DNA of 64,000 nt from Streptomyces luteolus (GCF_029968015.1 NZ_JASCIS010000009.1:124001-188000); one strand, 5' to 3'; shown: positions 35,590 to 44,873, numbered from the stretch's first letter. The notes: a model not told the origin generated them from the letters alone. Program-made: numbers and translations.

Positions 35590-35709
35590 ATGCGCCCGAA
35601 CGGCTGGCACTTCACCCATGACGTCGATGAATTCCTGTCCCACGCAGGGGACTTCCTGCGCTCACGTCCCGCCCTGCACACCATCGCGCGCGACCTGCTT
35701 CCGGTCTAG
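35590..35709 (+). pseudogene. N-terminal fragment of a GNAT acetyltransferase
   Basis: 40 codons from ATG 35590, including GWHFTHDVDEFLSHAGDFLR and RPALHT, match the start of a streptomycete GNAT family (GW.LTDDVDEFLARAGDFLRARPALHT). The frame then stops after DLLPV. Relic on the opposite strand to the MFS fragment. Confidence 0.6.
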
Positions 35710-35773
35710 GCTCCCGGCCTGCGGCCACCCTCCCGACCCGATCCATGTCCGCACTGCCCGCCTGCCCGCCTGC

Positions 35774-36172
35774 CTACCCGTCGGCCAATTGGGCGCGTCG
35801 CCGTGCCGCGGCGGCGCGTACCAGCTCCACCACGCGTGGGTCCTCCGGATCCTCAGGCGCGTGGAGCTTCACATGGCGGGCCTTCTTGCCTGTGCCGGTG
35901 AGCAGGCCGTCAGGATCGTGCGCCGCCAGCTCAACTCCCTCGCCGAACTGCAGATTCACATGTCTGGAGTGCAGGACGAGGCCCACCGCGATGCCTTTGT
36001 ACGTGCCGGGAGCGAAGGTGAAGGCGAGCAGCCGCGCCGGTACGTCGACCTCCTCGGCGGCGTCCGGCACCGCTTCCCGGACCACCTCGCGGGCCCGCCG
36101 TGCGATCGCGGCCACTTCCGCGTTCGCCGCTTCGAGACAGGACTGCCATGCCTTGGGCACTTCGTTCGTCAT
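35774..36172 (-). CDS. DUF1801/YdhG-like domain protein
   Basis: 132 residues. WQSCLEAANAEVAAIARRAREVV, TFAPGTYKGIAVGLVLHSRHV and GTGKKARHVKLHAPED fit the DUF1801 (YdhG/DUF1801) fold of unknown function. Start ATG 36172 was chosen over an upstream in-frame ATG that would overlap the neighbouring repeat. Divergent from the phosphotransferase. Confidence 0.75.
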   Translation of the reverse strand: MTNEVPKAWQSCLEAANAEVAAIARRAREVVREAVPDAAEEVDVPARLLAFTFAPGTYKGIAVGLVLHSRHVNLQFGEGVELAAHDPDGLLTGTGKKARHVKLHAPEDPEDPRVVELVRAAAARRRAQLADG

Positions 36173-36298
36173 ACGCCCGACTCTAGGCGGGGCCACTGAC
36201 AACCGCCGCGACAACCGGCAGCGGCAACCGGCAGCGGCAACGGGTCGCGACAACTGACCGCCGCCCGTGCGTCACGAGCCGTGGGCCACCGTGAGTCC

Positions 36299-37381
36299 AT
36301 GACGCCGCCGCCCCCGTTGAACGAGGCATTCCGGCTACGGGCCGGCCTCGCCCCCGTCGTGCACGCCGACCCCCTGGACAGCAGCCCGCGCTCGCGCGTC
36401 TGGCGGGTGGCGACGGCGGGCGGAGACACCGCGGTCGTGAAGCAGCTGGTCGACGCCCCGGAGGCGGACGAACGGTACACGCGCGAGGTGACCGCGCTCC
36501 GGCTCGCCGCCCGCGCCGCCCCGCCCGTGGCGCCCGCCCTGCGCGCCACCGACCCGTACGAGCGCGTCCTGGTCCTGGAGGACCTGCGGCACCGGCGCCG
36601 CCTCCCCGCCGACTGGACCGTCGACTACGCGACGGCCCTGGCCCGGCTGCACGCCACCGCCCGCCCGCAAGACACGGGAACTCTGCCGCGGTGGTCGGGC
36701 CCGGGCGAGCGAGACGTCACGGCCTTCCTCGGGCTCGCCGACGCACTCGACGTCCCCGCCCCGCACGGAGTCCGCGGTGAGCTCGAAGCGCTCCTCGACC
36801 GACTCGACCGGCTCGACCGCCTCGACCGGGCCCCTGGCCACGCCCTGCTGCACGGCGACCCGTGCCCCGGCAACGACCTGCACACCGCCGACGGCGTCCG
36901 GTTCATCGACTTCGAACAGGCCTCGCTGGGCAGCGGCCTGATGGAACTCGCGTACCTGCGCATCGGCTTCCCGACCTGCTGGTGCGTCACCTCGGCCCCC
37001 GCCCCGCTCCTCGACCGGGCGGAGTCCGCGTACCGCACGGCCTGGCGCGCGGCGAGCGGCACCGAGCTCGGCGACGGGGGCGAGGGATCCCCGGAGGCCG
37101 GCCTCGTCGACGCCTGCGCGGGGTGGCTGCTCCGCGGGGACGCGCTGGTCGAGAAGGCCCGTCGCGGTACGGCCGACCACCTGGCGCGGATCGCCGAGGA
37201 GGACTGGGAGTGGGGCACCGCCACCGCGCGGGAACGGCTCGTGCACCGGCTCGGCGTGGTCGCCGCGATGACGGCCGACCGGCCCGATCTACGCAGACTC
37301 GGCCGGCTCAGCACGGACCTGCGCCACCGCATCCGCGCCCGCCGGCCCGACCTGAGGCCGGTCCCCTCGCGGCGCCCTTGA
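36299..37381 (+). CDS. Aminoglycoside-phosphotransferase/choline-kinase-like protein
   Basis: 360 residues. The Brenner motif HGDPCPGND and the FIDFEQASLGSG metal-binding Asp are both present, with an N-terminal ATP-binding lobe including AVVKQLV. Substrate unknown. A run of LDR repeats (36792-36830) lengthens the linker before the catalytic lobe. A weak ribosome site precedes the ATG at 36299. Confidence 0.82.
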   Translation: MTPPPPLNEAFRLRAGLAPVVHADPLDSSPRSRVWRVATAGGDTAVVKQLVDAPEADERYTREVTALRLAARAAPPVAPALRATDPYERVLVLEDLRHRRRLPADWTVDYATALARLHATARPQDTGTLPRWSGPGERDVTAFLGLADALDVPAPHGVRGELEALLDRLDRLDRLDRAPGHALLHGDPCPGNDLHTADGVRFIDFEQASLGSGLMELAYLRIGFPTCWCVTSAPAPLLDRAESAYRTAWRAASGTELGDGGEGSPEAGLVDACAGWLLRGDALVEKARRGTADHLARIAEEDWEWGTATARERLVHRLGVVAAMTADRPDLRRLGRLSTDLRHRIRARRPDLRPVPSRRP

Positions 37382-37469
37382 CGCTCGGACGGCGCAACCA
37401 GCCCGGCACCCGCCTACGCTGGAGGCACAGCCCCTCGTGCGAGCGAGCCCCAGCGGCGGGAGGCACGCC

Positions 37470-37847
37470 ATGGCCACGGCTCAGCGCTTCCACATCGACC
37501 AGAACGGCCACTCCGTGACGGTCCAGGTCGCCGGTGTCCACGGCGCGGTCGAACTCCTCGTGGACGGCAAGGTCGTCGCGTACCGCCGTGAACTCGGCCG
37601 GGAGACCGCCGTGCTCGACGCCGAACTCCCCGACGACCCGCCGCGCCCCTTCCGCATCCTGCTCGCGCCCGTGGCGCGCGGGGGCGGGCCGCCCCTGTGC
37701 CTCCTGGAGAGCGACCGCACCCGCTACCTGCTGCCGCTCACCCCGCAGTCGGACCGCCGCGACCACGCCCTCGGAGCGGCCGACGCGATCCGGATCCTGC
37801 GGCGCCGGATCCGGCGGATGCGGCGGGTGGCGATGCGGCGGCGGTGA
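37470..37847 (+). CDS. Conserved hypothetical protein, beta-rich with basic tail
   Basis: 125 residues. The first two thirds are predicted beta strands (VTVQVAGVHGAVELLVDGKV), and the end is a basic helix rich in Arg (IRILRRRIRRMRRVAMRRRR), which could contact nucleic acid or membrane. GGGAGG precedes the ATG. Function unknown. Confidence 0.65.
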   Translation: MATAQRFHIDQNGHSVTVQVAGVHGAVELLVDGKVVAYRRELGRETAVLDAELPDDPPRPFRILLAPVARGGGPPLCLLESDRTRYLLPLTPQSDRRDHALGAADAIRILRRRIRRMRRVAMRRR

Positions 37848-37868
37848 GCGGGGCCCCGGCTCGGCCGA

Positions 37869-38039
37869 TCAGCCCTCGGGCTTGACCAGCCCGCGCTCGT
37901 ACGCCTTGACGAGGCGCTGCGGTACGAGATGGGTGACGCCGTCGACCGTGACCGGGACGAGGTGCGCGGTCGTGGCCTTCCACTGGGCGCGGCGGTGCCG
38001 GGTGTTGCTGCGGGACATCTTCCGTTTGGGGACGGCCAT
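37869..38039 (-). CDS. rpmF: 50S ribosomal protein L32, zinc-free paralogue
   Basis: 56 residues starting [20 protein letters not shown], the universal L32 N-terminus, but with no Cys at all, so it lacks the CxxC zinc ribbon. Such 'C-minus' paralogues replace the zinc-containing protein when zinc is scarce. A Zur-like box 47-67 bp upstream of the start supports that regulation. Confidence 0.9.
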   Translation of the reverse strand: MAVPKRKMSRSNTRHRRAQWKATTAHLVPVTVDGVTHLVPQRLVKAYERGLVKPEG

Positions 38040-38085
38040 GAGGGCTCCTCGGGGTGTGGGCGCTGGGCTGACACCGGAAGCTACA

Positions 38086-38106
38086 TGAAAATGACTGTCG
38101 TTAACA
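38086..38106. promoter_or_regulatory. Candidate Zur box upstream of the zinc-free L32 gene
   Basis: TGAAAATGACTGTCGTTAAC contains AATGA-CTG-TCGTT, an imperfect inverted repeat of the streptomycete Zur pattern (AATGAnnnTCATT). It is placed where repression of rpmF would be expected. Confidence 0.65.
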
Positions 38107-38221
38107 ATCACGTCTCGCGGTGGCCCGTGCGCGGGTGCGCAGACCCGCGCATGACGTAAGAAACCGGACGCCTCGGCCATGTCTCAGTTGGTGAATTTCG
38201 CGCGCCCGCGCCGACAGCACC

Positions 38222-38575
38222 TCAGCCGTCGATGCCCCGCGCGTACACGCGCCGCTCCGCGCACTCGTGCAGCGCGCGCGTCCACGCCGCGAGCGCCGGG
38301 TCGGCGGCCGTCGCCGCGCGCAGTTCCCGCCAGAGGCCCGCGCGGGTCCAGCGGCTGAACCAGCGGTGTGCCGTGGGCACGGTGACGCCGAAGGCGGGCG
38401 GGAGAAGCTGCCAGGCGCAGCCGCTCGTCAGGACGTACACCACCGCGACGAGCACCTGGCGGCGGTCCGCTGCGGACCTGCCGCCGCCCTGGCTGCGGGG
38501 GCGCGGCGCCGGCATGAGGGGCTCGGCCACCGCCCACAGTTCGTCCGGTACGAGCCGGTCAGCGAGCGCCTCCAT
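38222..38575 (-). pseudogene. IS5-type transposase, N-terminal orfA-like remnant
   Basis: About 118 codons including LVPDELWAVAEPLMPA, GGRSAADRRQVLVAVVYVLT, GCAWQLLPPAFGVTVPTAHR and WFSRWTRAGLWREL, a DUF4096-type IS5 N-terminal domain. The catalytic DDE part (orfB) is missing downstream and no terminal inverted repeats were found, so this is a dead fragment. Confidence 0.75.
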
Positions 38576-38713
38576 GGGCCGCATCCTAAGGTCGGAAGCG
38601 GTGTCCCGCGGGCCGCCAAACGAGACATGAGCCGATGTGCGCGTAACCCCGCGAGCTGCTTAACCTCTGCGCCACGCCGAGGAGTTCGGCGTCCAGAACG
38701 AAGGGGCAGAGGC

Positions 38714-39577
38714 ATGACGATCCTGGTCACCGGAGCGACGGGCACGGTCGGACGCATCGTGGTCGACCGGCTGCTCGGCGCGGGCCGCAAGGTACGGGCA
38801 CTCACCCGCGACCCGGCCGGCGCGCGGCTCCCCGAAGCCGTCGAAGTGGTGGCGGGCACCCTCACCGAACCCGGCGCCGCACTCGACGGCGTGGACGGCG
38901 TGTACTTCCTGGCCGGCGCGCTCGACCCCGCCGCGGCGGCCGAGCAGGCCCGCGCCTTCGTGGAGCGGGCGGCCCGCGGCGGTGCGCGGCGCATGGTCAC
39001 GCTCACCAGCAGCGCCGTCGCGGTACGGCGGCCCGGCAGCTACGAGACGCTGCTCGACGCCGAACAGGCCGTCGAGGCCTCGGAGTTGGAGTGGACGCAT
39101 GTACGGCCGGGGGAGTTCGCCGCCAACAAGCTGTCCACGTGGGGCGAGTCGATCCGCATCGAGTCGACGGTACGGAGCGCCTTCCCGGACGCGATCGGCG
39201 TACCCGTGCACGAGGCCGACATCGCCGAGGTGGCCGTCGCCGCGCTCCTGGAGGACGGTCACGCCGGACGCGCCTACTCGCTCAGCGGGCCCGAGGCGCT
39301 CACCCACCGCGAGCAGGCGGCGGCCATCGGCGCGGGACTCGGCCGCGAGCTGCGTTTCGAGCCGCTGACGTACGGCCAGGCCCGCGCCGCGTACATCACG
39401 TCAGGCATCCCGATGGAGATCGCCGAGTACCTCCTCGGCTACCAGGCCGAGTACGCGGAGGAGCCGCCGCGGGTCGACCCGGACACGGAGCGGGTCCTCG
39501 GCCGGCCGGGCCGCACCCTGGCGCAGTGGGCGGCCGACCACGCGGACGAGCTGTCGCCGGGCGGCGCGGCAGGCTGA
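38714..39577 (+). CDS. NmrA-like NAD(P)-binding protein
   Basis: 287 residues. TGATGTVG at the N-terminus (residues 6-13), no YxxxK pair, and the fold of NmrA/quinone-oxidoreductase-2-type reductases. It may sense NAD(P) or reduce a quinone. GGCAGAGG precedes the ATG at 38714. Ends in AGG-rich Ala/Gly tail. A second, more distant paralogue is at 58.2 kb. Confidence 0.88.
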   Translation: MTILVTGATGTVGRIVVDRLLGAGRKVRALTRDPAGARLPEAVEVVAGTLTEPGAALDGVDGVYFLAGALDPAAAAEQARAFVERAARGGARRMVTLTSSAVAVRRPGSYETLLDAEQAVEASELEWTHVRPGEFAANKLSTWGESIRIESTVRSAFPDAIGVPVHEADIAEVAVAALLEDGHAGRAYSLSGPEALTHREQAAAIGAGLGRELRFEPLTYGQARAAYITSGIPMEIAEYLLGYQAEYAEEPPRVDPDTERVLGRPGRTLAQWAADHADELSPGGAAG

Positions 39578-39596
39578 GCCCGAAAGCCCGGCCTCC

Positions 39597-40532
39597 TCAG
39601 GGCAGCGGCGTTCCTCGGGCCGTGATCCACAGCCCGTACCACTCGTCGTGGGAGAGCCGGGGCTCGTCGGTGGCGTCCCGGCAGGCGCGGATGCGGGCCG
39701 GGTTGGCGGTGCCGATGACCGGGACGATGCCGGCCGGGTGGCGGCGGAGCCACCACAGCACGATCGTCTCCGGTGTGGTGCCCTTCTGCTCCGCCAGCTC
39801 GCGGACCAGAAGGGCCGTCGCCCGGTCGGCCGCCGTCTCGGGGCGGTCGGTGTAGCGGCCCTGCGCCAGGGCACCCCAGGCCTGCAGCCGTACGGAGTGC
39901 GACCGGCAGTAGTCCAACGTGCCCTCGGGAAAGCCGAGTTGGGCTGCCGCCGGAGTGTTGACCAGGACCTCGGACTCCAGCCAGTCCCTGCGGTGCAGGC
40001 TCATCTCCAGCTGGTTCGCGACCAGTGGGATATCCAACGGGGCCTGAAGACGGGCGAGTTGTTGCGCATCCATGTTGGACACGCCGAACTGCCCTACCAG
40101 ACCCTGCCGGTGAAGGGACGTCAGGACCTCGGCGATGTCCTCCGGGTCGGCGAGCGGGTCGGGGCGGTGCAGCAGCAGCGTGTCCAGCCGGTCCGTGCGC
40201 AGCCGGGTCAGGCTCTCCTCCACGCACCGCGCGATGCTGCCGCCCCGCAGGTCGTACGTGCCGGGCCGGTCGCCCTCGGCGAGCCGGATGCCGCACTTGG
40301 TCTGCAGCGTGATCCTGTCCCGCAGCCCGGGTGCGCGGGCCAGTACCTCTCCGAAGACCGCCTCGGCCTTGCCGTGCCGGTAGATGTCGGCGTGGTCGAA
40401 CGCGGTGATGCCCGCGTCGAGCGCCGCCTCGACCACGGCGTGCGCGTGCTCCACGTCGGCCGCGCCGTACGGCTCGCGGTCCCAGCTGCCGCCCAGTCCC
40501 ATACAGCCGTGGATCAGCCGGTCCTGCGCCAT
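39597..40532 (-). CDS. Aldo/keto reductase
   Basis: 311 residues. GITAFDHADIYRHGKAE with the catalytic Asp/Tyr, LLLHRPDPL and the NADP-binding VIPVIGTANPARIRAC-like end (VPVIGTANPA). It resembles the YdhF/oxidoreductase subgroup. Start ATG 40532 sets a family-normal length. Convergent with the NmrA-like gene with 19 bp between. Confidence 0.92.
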   Translation of the reverse strand: MAQDRLIHGCMGLGGSWDREPYGAADVEHAHAVVEAALDAGITAFDHADIYRHGKAEAVFGEVLARAPGLRDRITLQTKCGIRLAEGDRPGTYDLRGGSIARCVEESLTRLRTDRLDTLLLHRPDPLADPEDIAEVLTSLHRQGLVGQFGVSNMDAQQLARLQAPLDIPLVANQLEMSLHRRDWLESEVLVNTPAAAQLGFPEGTLDYCRSHSVRLQAWGALAQGRYTDRPETAADRATALLVRELAEQKGTTPETIVLWWLRRHPAGIVPVIGTANPARIRACRDATDEPRLSHDEWYGLWITARGTPLP

Positions 40533-40651
40533 CTCGCCCCGTTCTGCCGCCGGTTGCCGGCGCCGGCCGTACGGGCCGGACGACGCCGAGGGACGGATCA
40601 CGATAGCCAAGGAGACCTGCGCCGGGCCCGCCGGGATGCCGCGGCGGTCAA

Positions 40652-42331
40652 CTACTCGTGTTGTGAGCGGAGTTCGGTTTTGAGGATCTTGCCCGCGGCG
40701 GACACCGGAAGTGCGGGTACGAAGTGCAGCTCCCGCACCCGCTGGTACGGGGCGACGCGCTCGGCCACGTACGCCATCAGCTCCTCGGCGCTCGCCATGG
40801 CCGAGGGGCGGAGGACCACGTACGCGGCGGGGATCTCGCCCGCCTCCGGGTGCGGTACGCCGATGACGGCGGCGGCGGCGACCGCCGGGTGTCCGGCGAG
40901 TACGTCCTCCAGGTGCAGGGGATAGACGTTGTAGCCCTTGTAGATCAACATGTCCTTGACCCGGCCGGAGAGGAACAGGAAGCCGCGCTCGTCCACCCGG
41001 CCCACGTCGCCGGTGCGGAGCCAGCCGTCCCGGAACTGGTCCGCGGTCAGATCGGCGCGGCCGTGGTAGCCGTCGGTGATCTGCGGGCCGCGGGCCCAGA
41101 CCTCGCCGGTCCCGCCGACGGGCAGCTCCCGCTCGGGGTCGGTGAGGTCGCGGATGCTCAACTCCGTTCCGGGGACGGGGAGTCCGACCGAACCGGGCGG
41201 AGTACCGACCGCCGGGTCCACCGGGTGCAGGGTGAGGGACATGGTCGCTTCGGTGAGCCCGTACCCCTCGGTGACCAGCGCGTTGGGGAACAGCTCGCCG
41301 AGCCGTCGTACGGTCTCCGGGTCGATGGGCGCCGCGCCCGAGAGGACGTTGGAGACGGACTCGACCCGGAGCCCGGCGGCGGACGGCGCGGCGAGCAGGG
41401 CCCGGTACATCGCGGGGGAGCCGCCGAGCCAGGACACCTCGTGCTCCACGACGTCCGCGAGGAACCGCTCGGGGTCGAAGCGCGCGCACAGCACCACCGT
41501 CGTGCCGACCAGCGTGTTGCCGACGAGCCCGATCAGGCCCATGGCGTGGAACAGCGGAGCCACCGCGAGGGTGGTCGCCGTGCCGGGAGCGTGGTGGTGG
41601 GCCGTGGCGCGCTCCTTGTCCTGCTCGGCGCCGAGCAGCCCGTCGACGAGGACGGTGCGGGCGGCGCCCCGGAACCAGGCGACCTGCGCGATGTTCGCGA
41701 GGAGGTTGCGGTGCAGCACACGCACCGCCTTGGAGCGGCCCGTGGTGCCGCCCGTGTACGCGAGGTGGGCCAGGTCGTCCGGGCGGCGCAGGACCCGCTC
41801 GGCGTGCCCGTACCGGAGCAGCGACTCGGCGGCGAGCACGGCCCGGCCCGTCGGTGGGGGCGGCGCCGCGGCGGTCGGTGCCTGCGCGGTCGGTCCTTGC
41901 GCGGCCGGTCCCGCGGCGCCGGGGACGACGACGGTGAGGTGCGGCGCCGGTGCGTCGGCCGCGTACACCGAGGCGAGCGACGCGGGGTGGGCGACCACCG
42001 CGCGCGCACCGGAGTCCGCGAGCTGAGCGGCGAGCGCGGCGGGCGGCAGTGCCGGGTTGGCCGGGCAGACCACGGCACCCGCGTACAGCGCGCCCCAGTA
42101 ACTGACCGGAAACCACAGGCAGTTGGGGACGAGCAGCAGGACCGTGTCGCCCGGTGCGATGCCGTGCTCGTGCAGGCCGCGCGCGAACCGCTGTGCCTGC
42201 TCGTGCAGTTCGGCGAAGGTGAGGGACCGCTCACCGTCGCGTACGGCGACTCGGTCGGCGAAGTGATGGGCCGCACCGGCCAGGACGGCGCCCGCGTCGA
42301 CGGCCGGGAAGGTCAGCGTGGTACCGGTCAA
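40652..42331 (-). CDS. Acyl-CoA synthetase / AMP-dependent ligase
   Basis: 559 residues. The AMP-binding P-loop is YTGGTTGRSKAV, followed by the core GYGLTEATMSLTLHPV, WLRTGDVGRVDERGFLFLSGR and a C-terminal GKILKTELRSQHE with the catalytic Lys. It activates a carboxylic acid to its CoA thioester, feeding the acyl-CoA genes next door. The start is set by CGAGGAG eight bases before TTG 42331; GTG 42352 and 42364 are alternatives in a repeat. Likely part of the TetR regulon. Confidence 0.93.
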   Translation of the reverse strand: MTGTTLTFPAVDAGAVLAGAAHHFADRVAVRDGERSLTFAELHEQAQRFARGLHEHGIAPGDTVLLLVPNCLWFPVSYWGALYAGAVVCPANPALPPAALAAQLADSGARAVVAHPASLASVYAADAPAPHLTVVVPGAAGPAAQGPTAQAPTAAAPPPPTGRAVLAAESLLRYGHAERVLRRPDDLAHLAYTGGTTGRSKAVRVLHRNLLANIAQVAWFRGAARTVLVDGLLGAEQDKERATAHHHAPGTATTLAVAPLFHAMGLIGLVGNTLVGTTVVLCARFDPERFLADVVEHEVSWLGGSPAMYRALLAAPSAAGLRVESVSNVLSGAAPIDPETVRRLGELFPNALVTEGYGLTEATMSLTLHPVDPAVGTPPGSVGLPVPGTELSIRDLTDPERELPVGGTGEVWARGPQITDGYHGRADLTADQFRDGWLRTGDVGRVDERGFLFLSGRVKDMLIYKGYNVYPLHLEDVLAGHPAVAAAAVIGVPHPEAGEIPAAYVVLRPSAMASAEELMAYVAERVAPYQRVRELHFVPALPVSAAGKILKTELRSQHE

Positions 42332-42334
42332 GAG

Positions 42335-42420
42335 ATCACTCCTCGGGGTCACTGCTCGGGTCACTCCTCGGGCCAGTGTTCGGGTCAGCCCTCAGATCAC
42401 TCCTCAGATCACTCCTTGCC
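42335..42420. repeat. Imperfect tandem repeat at the ligase start
   Basis: Repeated motifs of (G/C)TCACTCCTCGGG and TCAGATCACTCC run between the ligase start and the CaiB relic. The pattern is degenerate with units of about 12-15 bp. Confidence 0.75.
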
Positions 42421-42755
42421 TGGTCAGGCGGTCGAGTTCGGGCGACGTCAGGCCAGCTTCGGCCAGCACGCTCCGGGTGTCCTCGCCCGTCCTCGGCCGA
42501 GCGCCCGGCGCGGTCGCCGGGGTGGCGGAGAACCGAGGCGCGGGGGCGGGCCGCAGCGGTCCGTCGCCGTCGAGGAACGTGCCGCGCGCCCGGTTGTGCG
42601 GGTGGGCGGCGGCCTCGGTCAGGGAGAGTACGGGCGCTCCTCGGACCACGCCCCGGCCGCGAGGAAGCCGTACGTCATGGCGAGCAGCAGCGCACTGCCG
42701 TCCGTCATCGCGGCGTCGACCACCTGCCCGCTTCCGGTCGCCCGCCGCGCTCGAC
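42404..42755 (-). pseudogene. CaiB/BaiF (alpha-methylacyl-CoA-racemase-like) relic
   Basis: One frame encodes [22 protein letters not shown] (about 42755-42665). After a frame change and a loss of the catalytic middle, another frame encodes [18 protein letters not shown] and ends GLTSPELDRLTRQGVI at 42404. Both are hallmark blocks of class III CoA-transferases/racemases. At least one frameshift and a deletion of roughly 150 codons. Confidence 0.7.
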
Positions 42756-42792
42756 GAGTTGGACGGGCGTGACGACCTGAGCGTCGGCGTCC

Positions 42793-43554
42793 TCACTTCG
42801 GCGCCATCCTGATCGCCCCGTCCAGGCGGATGACCTCGCCGTTGAGCATCGGGTTCGCCACGATGTGCCCGACCAGGGAGGCGAACTCGTCCGGAGTGCC
42901 GAGGCGCGGCGGGTGCGGCACCTGGCGGCCGAGCGAATCGCGCACCTCCTGCGGGGCCTTGCCGAGCAGCGGGGTGTCGAAGATGCCGGGCGCCACGGTC
43001 GACACCCGGATCTGCCGGCCGGCCAGGTCGCGCGCGATGGGCAGGGTCATGCCGACGATGCCGCCCTTGGACGCCGAGTACGCGGCCTGCCCGATCTGTC
43101 CGTCGAAGGCCGCGATCGAGGCGGTGTTGACGATGACGCCGCGGTCGCCGTCCAGCGGTTCGTTGTCGGCCATCCGCGCCGCGGCCAGGCGGATCACGTT
43201 GAACGTGCCGATCAGGTTGACCGTGACCACCTTGGTGAACTGATCGAGCGGGTACGGGCCGTCCCGGCCGACAGTACGGGCCGAGCCGCCGATCCCCGCG
43301 CAGTTGACGACCACCCGCAGCGGGCCCTGCGCCACCGCCGCGCCGACGGCCCGCGTCACGTCCCGCTCGTCCGTCACGTCCCCCGCGACGAACTCCGCCC
43401 GATCGCCCAACTCCTTCGCGACGGACCGGCCTTCGGAGCTCGGCAGGTCGAAGAGGACCACGCGGGCGCCGGACGCCAGGAGCTCGCGCGCGGTGGCCAG
43501 ACCGAGGCCGGAGGCGCCACCGGTGACCAATGCCGAAACACCATCGGTACGCAT
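42793..43554 (-). CDS. Short-chain dehydrogenase, 3-hydroxyacyl-CoA-dehydrogenase type
   Basis: 253 residues. Rossmann motif [12 protein letters not shown] (12-23), NCAGIGG, catalytic YSASKGG and an IFDTPLLG segment as in HSD10-like 3-hydroxyacyl-CoA dehydrogenases. It would act in beta-oxidation with the ligase, acyl-CoA dehydrogenase and hydratase here. GGGGAAG precedes ATG 43554. Divergent from the MBL gene with a TetR-type operator between. Confidence 0.92.
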   Translation of the reverse strand: MRTDGVSALVTGGASGLGLATARELLASGARVVLFDLPSSEGRSVAKELGDRAEFVAGDVTDERDVTRAVGAAVAQGPLRVVVNCAGIGGSARTVGRDGPYPLDQFTKVVTVNLIGTFNVIRLAAARMADNEPLDGDRGVIVNTASIAAFDGQIGQAAYSASKGGIVGMTLPIARDLAGRQIRVSTVAPGIFDTPLLGKAPQEVRDSLGRQVPHPPRLGTPDEFASLVGHIVANPMLNGEVIRLDGAIRMAPK

Positions 43555-43575
43555 GGGCTTCCCCACATCTGTTAA

Positions 43576-43591
43576 CTTAACGATCGTTCAG
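43576..43591. promoter_or_regulatory. TetR-type operator, copy 1
   Basis: CTTAACGATCGTTCAG with the palindromic core AACGATCGTT (43579-43588), between the divergent SDR and MBL genes. Three further copies lie before the acyl-CoA dehydrogenase, the TetR gene and the enoyl-CoA hydratase. Confidence 0.85.
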
Positions 43592-43701
43592 CAAATGTCG
43601 TCCTCAGGCAACCACAGGCCCCAGAGGGTGTCAACGGACCGGACGGCGACGCCGGATCGGACGTCGACGGCGGCCGGACGGCACGTACGGAAAGGACGAC
43701 C

Positions 43702-44742
43702 GTGACACTCGAGATCACCGGCACCACGCAGTGGCAGGCCTGGCAGGACCGCGTCCTTCCGCCGGTCGAGCGGGTCCGCGACGGGCTCTGGTCCATCCCC
43801 GTCCCGATCCCGGACAACCCGCTGCGCTACGTCCTGGTGTACGCCCTGGAGTCCGGCGACGGCGTCGTCCTCGTCGACGCCGGCTGGCCCGCCGAGACCT
43901 CCTGGCGGGCCCTCTGCGACGGTCTCGCCCGGATGGGCACCTCCGTCGAGCACGTCAAGGCCGTCCTCGTCACCCACAACCACGCCGACCACCTGGGCCT
44001 GGCCGGCCGGGTCCGCGAGGCCTCCGGCGCGTACGTCGCCCTGCACGCCCTGGACGCCGCCCCGTTGGGCGCCCGCGAGGTGTGGCGCACCGACCTGCTG
44101 CACCACCTCACCCGCCACGGCATGCCCGCACCCGAGGCCGCCGGCACCGTGGACGCCCTGAACGTCGACCTGCTCTTCGGCGCGCCCGAGCCCGATGTGC
44201 TGCTGCGGGACGAGGAGCGCGTCAGGCTGCCCGGCCTGGACCTGACCGTCCTCTGGACCCCCGGCCACAGCCCCGGCCACTCCTGCTTCCACGAGCCGGG
44301 CCGCCGCCTGCTGTTCTCCGGGGACCATGTGCTGCCCCGCATCACCCCGGCCGTAGGCGTGTACGCGCGGACGGTCGGCGACCCGCTCGCGGACTTCCTG
44401 GCCTCCCTCGACCGGCTCGAACGGTACGAGGTGGAGGAGGTCCTGCCCGCCCACGAGTACCGCTTCCGCCGCCTGGACCAGCGGCTCGTCCAGATGGCCC
44501 GGCACCACACCGAACGCCTCGCGGAGACGTACGCGGCCGTACGCGAGGCCCCGGGCGCCACCGCCTGGGAACTCGCCGCCGAGCTCGAATGGTCCCGCCC
44601 CTGGGGGCAGTTCGGCATCCAGCAGCGCCGCTTCGCCCTGGGCGAGACCCTGGCCCATCTCACCCTCCTGCGGACCAGGCGGGAGATCACCGCGAGCGAC
44701 GAGGAACCGACACGCTGGCATGTCGCGGGGCACGCGCCCTGA
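43702..44742 (+). CDS. Metallo-beta-lactamase-fold hydrolase
   Basis: 346 residues. Zinc ligands in THNHADH (93-99), the GHSPGHSC and FSGDHVLP blocks, and a C-terminal LPAHEYRFRRLDQ. The long C-terminal helical extension resembles a group of MBL proteins that hydrolyse thioesters or other acyl compounds. GTG start with AAAGGA. It shares the TetR-type operator with the divergent SDR gene. The stop lies in the loop of a 9-bp hairpin. Confidence 0.88.
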   Translation: MTLEITGTTQWQAWQDRVLPPVERVRDGLWSIPVPIPDNPLRYVLVYALESGDGVVLVDAGWPAETSWRALCDGLARMGTSVEHVKAVLVTHNHADHLGLAGRVREASGAYVALHALDAAPLGAREVWRTDLLHHLTRHGMPAPEAAGTVDALNVDLLFGAPEPDVLLRDEERVRLPGLDLTVLWTPGHSPGHSCFHEPGRRLLFSGDHVLPRITPAVGVYARTVGDPLADFLASLDRLERYEVEEVLPAHEYRFRRLDQRLVQMARHHTERLAETYAAVREAPGATAWELAAELEWSRPWGQFGIQQRRFALGETLAHLTLLRTRREITASDEEPTRWHVAGHAP

Positions 44743-44751
44743 GCGCGTGCC
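44729..44751 (+). terminator. Hairpin around the MBL stop codon
   Basis: GGCACGCGC / GCGCGTGCC (9-bp stem) brackets the TGA of the MBL gene and lies 76 bp before the operator of the acyl-CoA dehydrogenase. Confidence 0.6.
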
Positions 44752-44823
44752 ACTCGACGCCCGCGTCTCCAGGTTGGCGCACGCCCTGCCCGCCCGTGGA
44801 CACGTCACGTACGGCAGAGCTAC

Positions 44824-44839
44824 CTTAACGATCGTTCGA
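44824..44839. promoter_or_regulatory. TetR-type operator, copy 2
   Basis: CTTAACGATCGTTCGA, core AACGATCGTT at 44827-44836, just upstream of the acyl-CoA dehydrogenase start. Confidence 0.85.
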
Positions 44840-44873
44840 CTCGGTGACTGACCACGCTCGAGAAGAGGCTGCC

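Noticed and set aside
38222..38575. An active insertion sequence
   Set aside because: No orfB, no terminal inverted repeats and no target duplication were found.
39597..42116. A single 839-codon gene running from the ligase region through the aldo/keto reductase
   Set aside because: The N-terminal part is out of the ligase's real frame; the reductase has its own start at 40532.
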